64,000 nucleotides of DNA from Fictibacillus arsenicus (lineage in GTDB: Bacteria > Bacillota > Bacilli > Bacillales > Fictibacillaceae), in NCBI RefSeq assembly GCF_001999465.1, contig NZ_MQMF01000001.1, forward strand, positions 1,364,001 through 1,428,000. The letters run 5' to 3'. The notes under the pieces were generated by a model. It saw only the letters and a program-made list of their open reading frames with translations. It was not told where the DNA came from and did no database searches. A program made the position numbers and the translations under genes. Each line of letters starts with the position of its first letter. Position 1 is the stretch's first letter. Shown here in pieces: positions 43,722 through 53,653 of the stretch.

Positions 43722-43738
43722 TGTAATGTAACTGTAAA
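43722..43738 (+). promoter_or_regulatory. WalR-box match upstream of the M23 peptidase
   Basis: TGTAAT-GTAAC-TGTAAA fits the WalR consensus TGTWAH-N5-TGTWAH exactly. It reads on the plus strand, opposite to the gene, about 15 bp upstream of a possible minus-strand -35 (CTGACA). Confidence 0.55.
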
Positions 43739-43837
43739 AAACCGGATGTTTTAGGAAGGGGGAAACCGGGTAAATAATTTGATTCAAAGGCTATTTATAA
43801 AAAGTTTGTTACTTTCGACTCATTTCTTCATTGACTA

Positions 43838-44036
43838 GTTGATTGGATTGCAAGGTGCGTGCCTTCCACATGAGAAGCTTCTCGTTAGGCATGCGACGAG
43901 GAAGCTCACATCGGTAGCATTTACTTGTAGACGCAGGAGCAAGGATACTTCCATGAAGCGGGACAGGTTAGACTGGAACGGGGAGCAAGGATACTTCCAT
44001 GAAGCGGGACAGGTTAGACTGGAACGGAGAGCAACT
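43838..44036 (+). repeat. Dispersed intergenic repeat, variant copy with 46-bp tandem duplication
   Basis: It starts GTTGATTGGATTGCAAGG like the copies at 49080, 54768 and 63904 but then diverges. Within it a 46-bp unit starting GGAGCAAGGATACTTCCATG is repeated at 43936 and 43982. ORFs read across it look spurious. With the WalR box at 43722 it accounts for most of the 43596-44123 gap. Confidence 0.65.
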
Positions 44037-44123
44037 ACTTTCAAAAACAACAATGAATATGAAAACTGCGAATTAAAAAGAGAGCAATAGTGATTTTCTC
44101 CTATTCCTCTCAACTATCTTTGT

Positions 44124-44699
44124 TTATTCTCTTAACATGAGCCGCTCTTTAATATCATCTTTTTGTACATACAAAACTAATAGACTGATTGGAATGAGGA
44201 TTAGTGTCTCTAGCCATTGCTTTTCTAACAGCCAATAAAAAAATGGAGCGAGTGCAAATGCAAAAAGACCCGCTACTGTGAGACTTCTTTTTATGGAATA
44301 GAACAGCAGGAACGCAGCTCCCACCAGTACCGCAGACAGCCAATTAAAAACTAGCAATCCTCCTATAAACGATGCTACTCCTTTTCCTCCTTTAAATCCA
44401 AGGAATATTGGATAAAGATGTCCTATAATTACTGCTAAAAAACCAAGCAGCTGAATATAGGATGGAAAACCTAATTCAATTCCCGCCCATACTACTGCTG
44501 CCGCCTTAAGAATGTCACCGGCTAATGTAAGCACGAAGCCAGGTGGTCCAAGAACACGCCCCGCATTTCTGGCACCTATATTGCCGCTGCCCATCACTCT
44601 TAGATCGTGCCCTCTTAATACCTTCGCTACAATAAACCCTGTCATCAAACCGCCGACAAGATAACTTGTGATTAAATACAATACCCATTGGAATTCCAT
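44124..44699 (-). CDS. PlsY-family glycerol-3-phosphate acyltransferase paralogue
   Basis: This roughly 191-residue membrane protein has five or six helices and the three PlsY motifs in order: GSGNIGARNAGR, HLYPIFLGFKGGKGVAS, and the final membrane segment ending LILIPISLLVLYVQ. PlsY transfers acyl groups from acyl-phosphate to glycerol-3-phosphate to start phospholipid synthesis. This is not the usual plsY locus beside parE, so a second copy is likely. The start is uncertain: ATG at 44699 gives a family-typical length; ATGs at 44723 and 44753 are alternatives, none with a good ribosome binding site. Confidence 0.8.
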   Translation of the reverse strand: MEFQWVLYLITSYLVGGLMTGFIVAKVLRGHDLRVMGSGNIGARNAGRVLGPPGFVLTLAGDILKAAAVVWAGIELGFPSYIQLLGFLAVIIGHLYPIFLGFKGGKGVASFIGGLLVFNWLSAVLVGAAFLLFYSIKRSLTVAGLFAFALAPFFYWLLEKQWLETLILIPISLLVLYVQKDDIKERLMLRE

Positions 44700-44825
44700 T
44701 GAATGATCATCTGCCTTCCTCATCCCAGTTTGATAACAATATATTCGAAGCAATACGTGTGTAACCCTGTTGGTAAAAGAAAAAGTCCTGTTTCATTTGT
44801 ATGCTTTTCAAACAAGCTTTAGTAT

Positions 44826-44856
44826 ATAAAAAAAGCATGCCTCTAAAGGCATGCCG
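44826..44856 (-). terminator. Terminator of the tRNA cluster
   Basis: GCATGCCT and AGGCATGC pair around TTAG, followed by TTTTTTTATA on the minus strand. Confidence 0.9.
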
Positions 44857-44885
44857 CATGATTTAGGATATAAGTAAAAGTAAAA

Positions 44886-44961
<76 letters not shown>

Positions 44962-45003
44962 AAAAATTTTCAAAACCAAAAATTTTTGGTCTTATTTAAT
45001 TTG

Positions 45004-45094
45004 TGTCTCTTCCTCTACACGTTTCTCTTGGAAGTGTATCCGCCGAGACAACTCGCAGCTAAATCGTGCTGTAACGCTCGTAGCTACCGAGCCA
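45004..45094 (-). repeat. tRNA-5'-mimic element P, before tRNA-Phe
   Basis: On the minus strand it begins TGGCTCGGTAGCT, close to the 5' end of tRNA-Phe (GGCTCGATAGCT). It then has a conserved block ending GCGAGTTGTCTCGGCGG and ATACACTTCC. It is homologous to 45427-45522. Two hairpins are possible: AGCT...AGCT and CGAGTTGTCTCG. Confidence 0.6.
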
Positions 45095-45127
45095 TAAGTA
45101 AATCTTATTCATATACTAAAAAAATAA

Positions 45128-45203
45128 TGGCGGACCCGACCGGGGTCGAACCGGCGATCTCCTGCGTGACAGGCAGGCATGTTAACCACTACACCACGAG
45201 TCC
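45128..45203 (-). tRNA. tRNA-Asp (GTC)
   Basis: 76 nt with encoded CCA. The anticodon loop CTGTCAC gives GTC. The acceptor GGACTCG pairs with CGGGTCC (one wobble). The T-arm reads GGTTCGACCCC. Confidence 0.97.
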
Positions 45204-45234
45204 ATTTGATGCTAAAAAATATTTATATAAAAGA

Positions 45235-45309
45235 TGGTGACCCGTACGGGATTCGAACCCGTGTTACCGCCGTGAAAGGGCGGTGTCTTAACCGCTTGAC
45301 CAACGGGCC
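45235..45309 (-). tRNA. tRNA-Glu (TTC)
   Basis: 75 nt with encoded CCA. The anticodon loop CTTTCAC gives TTC. The acceptor GGCCCGT pairs with ACGGGTC, and the T-arm reads GGTTCGAATCC. Confidence 0.97.
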
Positions 45310-45325
45310 ACTTTTTTAAAAAAAG

Positions 45326-45401
45326 TGGTGAGCCATGAAGGACTCGAACCTTCGACCCTCTGATTAAAAGTCAGATGCTCTACCGACTGAGCTAATGGCT
45401 C
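45326..45401 (-). tRNA. tRNA-Lys (TTT)
   Basis: 76 nt with encoded CCA. The anticodon loop CTTTTAA gives TTT. The acceptor GAGCCAT pairs with ATGGCTC. It is the first mature tRNA of the cluster. Confidence 0.97.
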
Positions 45402-45426
45402 GTGCTAATTTTTGTCCGCGGTACCC

Positions 45427-45522
45427 TGTCTCTTCCTCTAAGAGTGAAGAATGTAAGTGTATCCGTCGAGACAACTCGTAGTTCAATCACGCTGTAAAGC
45501 TCGTGACTGAGCTAATGGCTCT
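45427..45522 (-). repeat. tRNA-5'-mimic element L, before tRNA-Lys
   Basis: On the minus strand it begins GAGCCATTAGCTCAGTC, identical to the first 17 nt of tRNA-Lys. It then departs into the same block found at 45004-45094, including CGAGTTGTCTCGACGGATAC. It lacks a full tRNA fold. Stem AGTCACG pairs imperfectly with CGTGATTGAACT. Confidence 0.6.
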
Positions 45523-45563
45523 TACTTAAAAACAAACGATGTCGTTTTTTCACGACAAGTGTT

Positions 45564-45592
45564 ACTTTATCACGATATTGAGGGTTTGACAA
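45564..45592 (-). promoter_or_regulatory. Promoter of the tRNA cluster
   Basis: TTGTCA, 17 nt, TAAAGT on the minus strand, upstream of mimic element L and tRNA-Lys. Confidence 0.5.
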
Positions 45593-45667
45593 TATGTTTT
45601 TGTTTTATTTTTTATAAAAACTTTTAAGGTTGCTTTTTTACAAAGGATAATTCCTCTGTTAAATAAA

Positions 45668-45698
45668 AAAAGAAGCTCCTTGCGAACAAGGAGCCTCG
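45668..45698 (-). terminator. Terminator of purA
   Basis: On the minus strand GGCTCCTTG and CAAGGAGC pair around TTCG, followed by TTCTTTTTTT. Confidence 0.9.
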
Positions 45699-45712
45699 AT
45701 TAATTATTATTT

Positions 45713-47017
<1,305 letters not shown>

Positions 47018-47062
47018 TTAACGACTGGCGATATATATCGCCTAATCTTGAAAACCATGCTT

Positions 47063-47091
47063 AGTTTAGCAATAACTTTCGCGAAAGTCAA
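47063..47091 (-). promoter_or_regulatory. Promoter of purA
   Basis: TTGACT, 17 nt, TAAACT on the minus strand. Confidence 0.7.
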
Positions 47092-47096
47092 CGAAA

Positions 47097-47135
47097 AACA
47101 CGAACATTAAATCAAAAATTAATATATTTGTTCGT
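47097..47135. promoter_or_regulatory. Inverted PurBox pair (PurR operator)
   Basis: CGAACATTA (from 47101) and TTTGTTCGT (47127-47135) are two PurBoxes in opposite orientation, separated by 17 nt, as required for PurR. They lie just upstream of the purA -35. Confidence 0.8.
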
Positions 47136-47218
47136 AAAATTTTTACATTCCCATAGTCAAAAGATTAAAAACTCAAACGTATTCTGTAGTATTCACCTTG
47201 TTTAGGAGGTATCATTCT

Positions 47219-47623
47219 TTGTTTATTGAAAAATTAATGGTTGCTTATATGGATAACGCAGCTAACCACATATACTATTTAGATAAAAATGAACAAGTCA
47301 TTCTTCTTGATGCGATTGAACCAGGAGGATTGCCTAATCTCGAGTTTTTAGATGCTGATGAACCAGAACGTTTTATTGAGATCCCAAAAGTGATGAACGT
47401 TGAGTCTTTTAGCTGGATGGTCGAATTTGAAAATCAAAATCAGCATAATGAATTATTGCATGCACTTAATGAAAATAACCCGTTTGAACGATTTAATGAA
47501 ACAATCGCGCAACTTAACTTAACGGACAAATGGCATGCCTTTCAAAAAGAAAAAGTGAAAGGCCGCATCGAAAGTTGGCTATCCGAAAAAAAGATTACAG
47601 AAATGGAAAAGCAGCTGGACTAA
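47219..47623 (+). CDS. UPF0158 family protein
   Basis: This 134-residue soluble protein contains MDNAANHIYYLDKNEQVILL, FIEIPKVMNVESFSWMVEF and FERFNETIAQLNLTDKWHAF, the pattern of UPF0158 proteins, whose function is not established. The start is TTG at 47219 with AGGAGG 9 nt upstream; the reading frame is open back to 47198 but that part contains the ribosome binding site. It is divergent from purA and convergent with dnaB. Confidence 0.75.
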   Translation: MFIEKLMVAYMDNAANHIYYLDKNEQVILLDAIEPGGLPNLEFLDADEPERFIEIPKVMNVESFSWMVEFENQNQHNELLHALNENNPFERFNETIAQLNLTDKWHAFQKEKVKGRIESWLSEKKITEMEKQLD

Positions 47624-47637
47624 AATCCAGCTGCTTT
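47606..47637. terminator. Bidirectional terminator UPF0158 / dnaB
   Basis: AGCAGCTGGA and TCCAGCTGCT pair around CTAAAA, starting inside the last codons of the plus-strand gene. TTCTTT follows on the plus side. Confidence 0.85.
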
Positions 47638-47639
47638 CT

Positions 47640-49004
47640 TTATGCGCCTGGCGGTATGGCACTCTCGTCGTGCCGCCGGTCCAGATTAACGAATTTATTA
47701 TATTCTTTTACGAATGCAAGCTCTACAGTTCCAGTAGGACCATTACGCTGCTTCGCAATAATGATTTCAATAATGTTCTTGCTCTCGGACTCTTTATCAT
47801 AATAATCATCACGATACAGGAAGGCTACGATATCGGCATCCTGTTCGATGGAACCTGATTCACGAATATCAGACATCATCGGTCGCTTATCCTGACGGGA
47901 TTCAACACCACGTGACAGCTGAGACAAGGCAATAACAGGCACTTCCAGTTCACGTGCAAGAGCTTTTAGTGAACGGGAGATTTCAGAAACTTCCTGCTGA
48001 CGGTTCTCACCAGATTTCCCGCTTCCCATAATAAGCTGCAAGTAATCGATAAGAATCATCCCTAAGCCTTTTTCCTGCTTTAAGCGGCGGCATTTTGCAC
48101 GAATGTCATTGATTCTGATCCCCGGTGTATCGTCGATATAGATGCCGGCAGCTGAAAGACTGCCCATCGCCATCGTAAGCTTCTGCCAGTCCTCCGGAAT
48201 CAGTGCACCTGTACGAAGACGCTGTGCATCAATATTTCCTTCCGCACAAAGCATACGCATGACAAGCTGCTCAGCACCCATCTCAAGACTGAATATCGCA
48301 ACGTTTTCTTCCGTTTTAGTAGCAACGTTTTGAGCTATGTTCAAGGCAAAGGCCGTTTTACCAACTGAAGGACGTGCGGCTACGATGATTAAATCGTTTC
48401 TCTGAAAACCAGCAGTCATCCTGTCCAGATCATTAAAGCCTGTCGGAACCCCAGTGATATCCCCTTTACGGTTATGAAGAGCTTCGATGTTGTCATAAGC
48501 ATGTACCAAAACATCTTTAATCTGTGTAAACGCGCTCGTATTTTTTCGGTTCGCAACCTCTAGAATGGATTTCTCCGCTTCATTCAAGATCGCTTCTACT
48601 TCTTCTTCACGAGCATAACTGTTTGCTGTAATGTCAGTAGCAGTTCGAATCAAACGGCGCAGCAGTGACTTCTCTTCTACAATTTTGCTGTAGTATTCAA
48701 TGTTCGCGGCAGTTGGAGCACTGTCTGCAAGTTCTGTTAAAAAGGATAAGCCGCCTACTTCATCTAGCTGATTATTATCGGAAAGCTCAGACGTTACGGT
48801 GATAAGATCAACCGGTTCTCCTTTTGCGTTTAAGTCCAGCATGACACGATATATTCTTTGATGTGTGGCTCGGTAGAAATCTTCCGGCAGCAAAATTTCT
48901 GAAGCAGTAATCAAAGCTTCAGGCTCTAAAAAGATAGCACCCAGCACCGCCTGCTCCGCTTCAATATTCTGCGGCGGAATGCGGTCGGCAAATAAATCAC
49001 TCAT
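47640..49004 (-). CDS. dnaB: Replicative DNA helicase
   Basis: This 454-residue hexameric helicase is called DnaC in B. subtilis. The N-terminal domain is PQNIEAEQAVLGAIFLEPEA. The RecA-like ATPase has Walker A ARPSVGKTAFALNIA, Walker B MILIDYLQLI and the DNA-contacting loops RQQEVSEISRSLK and SQLSRGVESRQDKRPMMSDI. It unwinds the fork ahead of DNA polymerase. ATG at 49004 has GAGGAGG upstream; the longer open frame to 49214 reads into an intergenic repeat and is an artefact. Length equals the B. subtilis protein. Confidence 0.97.
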   Translation of the reverse strand: MSDLFADRIPPQNIEAEQAVLGAIFLEPEALITASEILLPEDFYRATHQRIYRVMLDLNAKGEPVDLITVTSELSDNNQLDEVGGLSFLTELADSAPTAANIEYYSKIVEEKSLLRRLIRTATDITANSYAREEEVEAILNEAEKSILEVANRKNTSAFTQIKDVLVHAYDNIEALHNRKGDITGVPTGFNDLDRMTAGFQRNDLIIVAARPSVGKTAFALNIAQNVATKTEENVAIFSLEMGAEQLVMRMLCAEGNIDAQRLRTGALIPEDWQKLTMAMGSLSAAGIYIDDTPGIRINDIRAKCRRLKQEKGLGMILIDYLQLIMGSGKSGENRQQEVSEISRSLKALARELEVPVIALSQLSRGVESRQDKRPMMSDIRESGSIEQDADIVAFLYRDDYYDKESESKNIIEIIIAKQRNGPTGTVELAFVKEYNKFVNLDRRHDESAIPPGA

Positions 49005-49079
49005 TCTTTTTTTCCTCCTCCCCTCTTTTTTCTCTATAAAATTGTTGCTTTCTGGTCTTTTTATGATCTTCATCTGCAA

Positions 49080-49210
49080 GTTGATTGGAGCGCAAGAATG
49101 CGAGACTCCTGGGGGACGAGTGTGACAGGTGAGACTCCTAAAGGCGCAGAGCGCCAGGAGGCTCACCGCACGCCCCCCGGAAAACGAGCAACCTGGAGCG
49201 GAAATCAACC
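49080..49210 (+). repeat. Dispersed 130-bp intergenic repeat, copy b
   Basis: It starts GTTGATTGGAGCGCAAG and ends CTGGAGCGGAAATCAAC, forming imperfect terminal inverted repeats, with the core GACAGGTGAGACTCCTAA and AGGAGGCTCACCGCACG. The same layout recurs at 54768, 63904 and, inverted, 61910. Confidence 0.85.
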
Positions 49211-49261
49211 ACATTCAAGTGCTACAAAGATTACGAAAACAGACCTTTTTATAAACACCGA

Positions 49262-49288
49262 AAAAACCGGGAAAGCCCGGCTTTTTTA
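49262..49288 (-). terminator. Terminator of the yybS-gdpP-rplI operon
   Basis: CCGGG and CCCGG pair around AAAG, with A- and T-runs on both sides. Confidence 0.8.
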
Positions 49289-49729
49289 TTCTTCTGTTAC
49301 GTGTACTTTAACCATTCCTGTTACTTGCGAATGAATTTTAATCGGTACATTCGTGTAGCCAAGTGATTTAATCGGATCAGCTAGCTCGATTTTACGCTTA
49401 TCGATTTTAATGCCTTGTTCTTTTAATCCGTCAGCAATCTGTTTGCTTGTGACAGAACCAAATACTCGGCCGCCTTCACCTGTTTTTGTTTTAATAGTGA
49501 TGGTCATTTCAGCTAGTTTCGCTTTAAGTGCCTCAGCTTCTTCCAGCTGTGCCTGCTGTTTTTTCTCTTCGCTCTTCTGCTGCCCTTGAAGTGCTGCCAT
49601 CGCACCTGCCGTTGCTTCAGAAGCTAGGTTTTTAGGAAAAAGAAAGTTTCGTGCATACCCCTCAGAAACGTTCTTTACTTCCCCTTTTTTACCTTTGCCT
49701 TTTACATCTTGAAGAAAAATTACTTTCAT
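49286..49729 (-). CDS. rplI: 50S ribosomal protein L9
   Basis: This 147-residue protein starts [20 protein letters not shown] and contains [16 protein letters not shown], the L9 N-terminal rRNA-binding domain. A long connecting helix and the C-terminal domain ([16 protein letters not shown]) follow. L9 binds 23S rRNA at the base of the L1 stalk. The ATG overlaps the gdpP stop (ATGA), so translation is coupled. Confidence 0.97.
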   Translation of the reverse strand: MKVIFLQDVKGKGKKGEVKNVSEGYARNFLFPKNLASEATAGAMAALQGQQKSEEKKQQAQLEEAEALKAKLAEMTITIKTKTGEGGRVFGSVTSKQIADGLKEQGIKIDKRKIELADPIKSLGYTNVPIKIHSQVTGMVKVHVTEE

Positions 49730-51699
49730 TCCTCTTCTCCCCCTTCAATATACTCATCAATGATTTGCTTTAAATGTCTTTCAGCTTCATCAATCGTGCT
49801 GTTTTCGATCTGGCATGCAGCATTTGTCAGATGCCCTCCGCCTTCTAATCGTTCCATGATCATCTGCACGTTGATATCCCCAAGTGAGCGTGCACTGATG
49901 CTTACCTTGCCATCAATGCGGTTTGAAATAACAAAGGACGCTTGAATACCGTTCATCGATAATAAAATATCAGCAGCCTGAGCGATAACTACCTGATTAT
50001 AAGCATCCTCAGGTGTACTTTTTGCGATAACAATACCTTTTTTATAAACTTGGGCGCTCTCAATCAGCTTTGAGCGTCTTGTGTACGTATTTAAATCTTC
50101 TTTTAAAAACTTTTGTACGAGAATCGTATCGGCTCCGTGCGCCCTTAGATAAGAAGCGGCATCAAACGTACGAGAACCGGTTCTTAGCGTAAAACTCTTC
50201 GTATCTACAATAATCCCTGCAAGAAGAGCTGTCGCCTCAAGCATGCGCATTTTCAGCCTCTTAGGCTGATATTCCAGAAGCTCAGTTACAAGCTCTGCTG
50301 TAGAAGATGCATAAGGCTCCATGTAAACGAGTACAGGGTCTTTAATAAACTCTTCCCCTCGGCGGTGGTGGTCGATTACAACAACATGGTCAAGCTTGGT
50401 TAACAATTTTTCTTCAATAACCATCGATGGTTTGTGTGTATCGACGACAACAAGGAGGGTATCCCGTGAAGCAATCTCCATTGCTTCTTCAGGCGAAATA
50501 AAGAATTTCCAGACGGATTCCGTTTCTTTGATCTCATCCATCAGACGCTGAACACCAATATCGATATCTGATTGATCTAGAACAACATACCCGTCTTTCC
50601 CATTAACTTGAGCCACTTTTAAAATACCGATAGCAGACCCGATAGAATCCATATCCGGGTTCTTATGTCCCATGATCATCACTTTATCGCTGTCAGCTAC
50701 TAGTTCGCTCAGCGCATGTGAAATAACCCTAGCACGTACACGAGTCCGTTTCTCCACAGGGTTCGTTTTACCGCCATAGAAACGCACTTTTCCGTTCGTC
50801 TGCTTGATGGCAACCTGGTCGCCTCCGCGTCCGAGAGCAAGATCAAGACTCGATTGAGAAAGCTGCCCAAGTTCAGGCAGCGAAGAAGTTCCGGCTGCGA
50901 CACCGATACTCAACGTAAGAGAAACATTCTGCTTTGCCGTTGATTCTCTAACTTCATCTAAAACACTAAACTTATTCTTTTCTAATTCATATAAAATCCG
51001 CTGGTTAAAAACAGCTAGAAAACGCTCTGAAGACGTTCGTTTAAGGAAGATGCCATTGTCGTTCGCCCACGCATTTAAAACAGATGTTACTTTTGAGTTG
51101 ATCGTCGAACGGAATTGATCATCCAGCCCTTGTGTGACTTCATCATAGTTATCTAGATAGATAATCGCCATAACCGTTTGCTCTTCATCATATAACCGCT
51201 CAAGATCAAGCTGCTCGGTTACGTCAAAAAAGTACAGAAGCCGGTCTTCCTTCTTAAAATTCACTTGGAATTTATGTGTATTAATCTTAATAACTTCTTC
51301 CTTAGCATCACTTTTTAAATAAGGAATAAGCTCTTCTGAAACATGGTTTAGAGAATGCCCGATAAAGGATTCCTCTTCAATCAGTGCTCCCATATAGGGG
51401 TTCGCCCACTCAATCTTGAAATCCTCATCATACAAAATAATCCCGATCGGCATTTCCATCAGCGCTTCTTCGCCCACTTTCTTTAAGCGATGCGAAAGCG
51501 TAGAAATATAGTCACCTAGTTCCTCCTGAAAACTTGCTTCGGCTTTCATGGCATAATAAAATAAGCCGCCTAATAGCACAAAGCCTGCCATTCCGATCAT
51601 CCATTGAAAATATGTGATGATGCTGACCAGCACAACAGAAGTAACAAATAAGGCGATGACGGGATAACCATGCCACCGTTTTAATAAAAACTTTGGCAT
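49726..51699 (-). CDS. gdpP: Cyclic-di-AMP phosphodiesterase GdpP
   Basis: This 657-residue membrane protein has two N-terminal helices (about 10-55), a degenerate PAS domain, a degenerate GGDEF domain and C-terminal DHH/DHHA1 domains. The DHH catalytic motifs are visible: [43 protein letters not shown] and the DHHA1 glycine motif [13 protein letters not shown]. It hydrolyses c-di-AMP, which governs potassium, osmotic and cell-wall homeostasis. It is in an operon with yybS upstream and rplI downstream, as in other bacilli. Confidence 0.96.
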   Translation of the reverse strand: MPKFLLKRWHGYPVIALFVTSVVLVSIITYFQWMIGMAGFVLLGGLFYYAMKAEASFQEELGDYISTLSHRLKKVGEEALMEMPIGIILYDEDFKIEWANPYMGALIEEESFIGHSLNHVSEELIPYLKSDAKEEVIKINTHKFQVNFKKEDRLLYFFDVTEQLDLERLYDEEQTVMAIIYLDNYDEVTQGLDDQFRSTINSKVTSVLNAWANDNGIFLKRTSSERFLAVFNQRILYELEKNKFSVLDEVRESTAKQNVSLTLSIGVAAGTSSLPELGQLSQSSLDLALGRGGDQVAIKQTNGKVRFYGGKTNPVEKRTRVRARVISHALSELVADSDKVMIMGHKNPDMDSIGSAIGILKVAQVNGKDGYVVLDQSDIDIGVQRLMDEIKETESVWKFFISPEEAMEIASRDTLLVVVDTHKPSMVIEEKLLTKLDHVVVIDHHRRGEEFIKDPVLVYMEPYASSTAELVTELLEYQPKRLKMRMLEATALLAGIIVDTKSFTLRTGSRTFDAASYLRAHGADTILVQKFLKEDLNTYTRRSKLIESAQVYKKGIVIAKSTPEDAYNQVVIAQAADILLSMNGIQASFVISNRIDGKVSISARSLGDINVQMIMERLEGGGHLTNAACQIENSTIDEAERHLKQIIDEYIEGGEEE

Positions 51700-51710
51700 A
51701 TTTTCAGCTC

Positions 51711-52655
51711 CTACTGTTTTGGTTTCAACCGTTTTTTAATCATAAAACCTAAATCAATTATACCTAAGAATTTCACGACTTCCAGAGGAATTGGCAGGAA
51801 AGAGTTCAGCAAAAATAATAGTATAATCAACAATATGATTCTTTTTCTCTTCCAATTCTTTATCCAGGCATAATAAAAAATCACTGTAAAACCTTGTATG
51901 ATTAGTACAAACGATAATATCATATACAAATTTATCGTTACAATATATAAAGCAGTACCTTTGTCAGGCATACTGAAAGTTAAAACAATCGCTACAATAT
52001 AATACCACAAAAATGATTTCGGCAGGTTCCACTCTCTAAATGGAGGAAACGAAGGGATATCGTACCGAAGTCTTTTCATCAGCATTCTTGCGGCGAGATG
52101 TGTTAAAAAGGCAAGAATGACTGCTCCCCCTATAATATAAGTAGGCAGCATCATTGGAATCATTTCCGCCTGCTCTTTAAACTTTTCAATTTGTGCAGGA
52201 TCTTGACCGCTCGATCTATAAAACTCTTCTGCAGTCCCTATGGCAGTTTGAAACTGAGTCTCTAGCTCTTTAACAAAGTTGATGCCCATCACAACTTGGG
52301 CGATCACAATCGTACCCAGCATGTTTAATAGGTTCGCTAAACTGGCGCCAAGCAGGACGGCAAAAGCAGATTTTTTTCTTCTATAAAGTTCCCCCATTAC
52401 AATTCCGGTCAATCCAGAAAACAGGGTAATAATAATACCGCTGAGTCCCCCGAACGCAAGGGATACCCCAAATGTTACTGCCCAAAGAAGCAACCCCGCT
52501 TTCAGGTTGTGCCTGTAGAGATAGATAATAAACGGCAGCGGCAGAAAAAACAAAGAGAAAATACTAAAAAACGGTATGTACATACTCATTAAAAAAAGAA
52601 GAGTGTATATGCCTGAAACGACAGCACCCTCAACCAACACTTTAGTATTGCGCAT
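51711..52655 (-). CDS. yybS: YybS family (DUF2232) membrane protein
   Basis: This 314-residue integral membrane protein has about eight helices (for example GIYTLLFLMSMYIPFF, LLWAVTFGVSLAFGGL) and the family's LKAGLL and LSGIIITLFSGLTGIV stretches. DUF2232 proteins are found next to gdpP in Firmicutes; their function is unknown. It lies 11 bp upstream of gdpP and is surely co-transcribed. The ribosome binding site is AGGTGA. Confidence 0.88.
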   Translation of the reverse strand: MRNTKVLVEGAVVSGIYTLLFLMSMYIPFFSIFSLFFLPLPFIIYLYRHNLKAGLLLWAVTFGVSLAFGGLSGIIITLFSGLTGIVMGELYRRKKSAFAVLLGASLANLLNMLGTIVIAQVVMGINFVKELETQFQTAIGTAEEFYRSSGQDPAQIEKFKEQAEMIPMMLPTYIIGGAVILAFLTHLAARMLMKRLRYDIPSFPPFREWNLPKSFLWYYIVAIVLTFSMPDKGTALYIVTINLYMILSFVLIIQGFTVIFYYAWIKNWKRKRIILLIILLFLLNSFLPIPLEVVKFLGIIDLGFMIKKRLKPKQ

Positions 52656-52835
52656 GATTCACCTCATAATAATTCTTCATATGCTTTAATTGTAGTAACA
52701 TAACCGCAGTAATTCAACTTTAACGATAATTCTAGCATAGACGTACTTTATTAGATGTAAACAAAAAGTGACATTGTACACGTGTATAAAAGGAAAAAAC
52801 AGCTATAAGCTGTTTTTCGGAGTAATTATACTAGC

Positions 52836-53237
52836 TTACTCTGGCCATCCGCTCCATACGTGTGAAGCATGCCCATCTGGGTCTCTGACGATAAAGTTAT
52901 AACCCCCGTCAGACTTAAATGTCATTTCTTCGGTCTCAATTCCCTGACTTTGAAGTTCTTTATAAAATGTGTGAATATCATTAATTTCAAACGTAAGGAC
53001 CGCTTGCAGTTCACCATTTTTATTCATAAAATCAAAGCTTGGAACTTCTTCACATTCGATCAAACCAACAGCGACATTATCACGGTACACCATATAGGCT
53101 GCACCATCTTCAGGATTATAAGGAAAAGAAAACTCCATCCCGAAAATATTCTTATAAAATTCAGCCGAACGAACAGGATCTTTTACCGGTAATTGAAGAT
53201 ACGGAATTTGAAAAGGCGTTGCTTTCGTTTTTTGCAT
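52836..53237 (-). CDS. VOC family (glyoxalase-like) protein
   Basis: This 133-residue protein has IPYLQLPVKDPVRSAEFYKN, IFGMEFSF, a ligand-type Glu in VGLIECEEVP, TFEINDIHTFYKELQSQGIE and YNFIVRDPDGHASHVW at the end. It is a metal-dependent VOC-fold enzyme or binding protein; the substrate is unknown. The gene sits between rpsR and yybS. It has its own ribosome binding site (AGGGAGCG) and a short downstream hairpin near 52797. Confidence 0.82.
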   Translation of the reverse strand: MQKTKATPFQIPYLQLPVKDPVRSAEFYKNIFGMEFSFPYNPEDGAAYMVYRDNVAVGLIECEEVPSFDFMNKNGELQAVLTFEINDIHTFYKELQSQGIETEEMTFKSDGGYNFIVRDPDGHASHVWSGWPE

Positions 53238-53309
53238 CTATAAACGCTCCCTTATACATATTATTCCGTTAATTCTTCTCGAAAACCATACAAGTATCCT
53301 TCAAAAAGC

Positions 53310-53346
53310 AAAAAAGAAGCAGCGAGAAATCTCGCTGCTCCTTTTG
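53310..53346 (-). terminator. Terminator of rpsF-ssbA-rpsR
   Basis: On the minus strand GCAGCGAGA and TCTCGCTGC pair with a tight loop, followed by TTCTTTTTT. Confidence 0.9.
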
Positions 53347-53353
53347 TTTGATC

Positions 53354-53587
53354 TTATTCAGATACATATGGTAACAAAGCCATGTAACGCGAGCGTTTGA
53401 TCGCACGAGTCAATTGACGTTGATATTTAGCAGATGTACCAGTTACACGACGAGGAAGAATCTTACCGCGCTCAGAAATGAAACGCTTCAAAAGATCAGT
53501 GTCCTTGTAGTCGATGTAAGTGATCTTGTTTACAGTGAAGAAACAAACCTTACGACGCTTTTGGCGTCCACCACGACGTCCAGCCAT
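53354..53587 (-). CDS. rpsR: 30S ribosomal protein S18
   Basis: This 77-residue basic protein has the S18 signature [20 protein letters not shown], then [20 protein letters not shown] and [14 protein letters not shown]. It binds S6 on the 30S platform. It has one Cys, so no zinc ribbon. It is third gene of the rpsF-ssbA-rpsR operon, 66 bp after ssbA, with ribosome binding site GGAGGGG. Confidence 0.98.
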   Translation of the reverse strand: MAGRRGGRQKRRKVCFFTVNKITYIDYKDTDLLKRFISERGKILPRRVTGTSAKYQRQLTRAIKRSRYMALLPYVSE

Positions 53588-53653
53588 TGATGGTCCCCTC
53601 CTTTAATTTTTTTATTTTTTTATATATACCGATTCATAGTTTACGTTAGTTGT

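Noticed and set aside
43835-44113. ORFs on both strands across the 43.8-44.1 kb repeat
   Set aside because: They are read from a repeat element, have no ribosome binding site, and the same type of sequence appears elsewhere as non-coding repeat.
49005-49214. 70-residue N-terminal extension of DnaB
   Set aside because: It reads into a dispersed repeat. The ATG at 49004 has GAGGAGG and gives exactly the family length.
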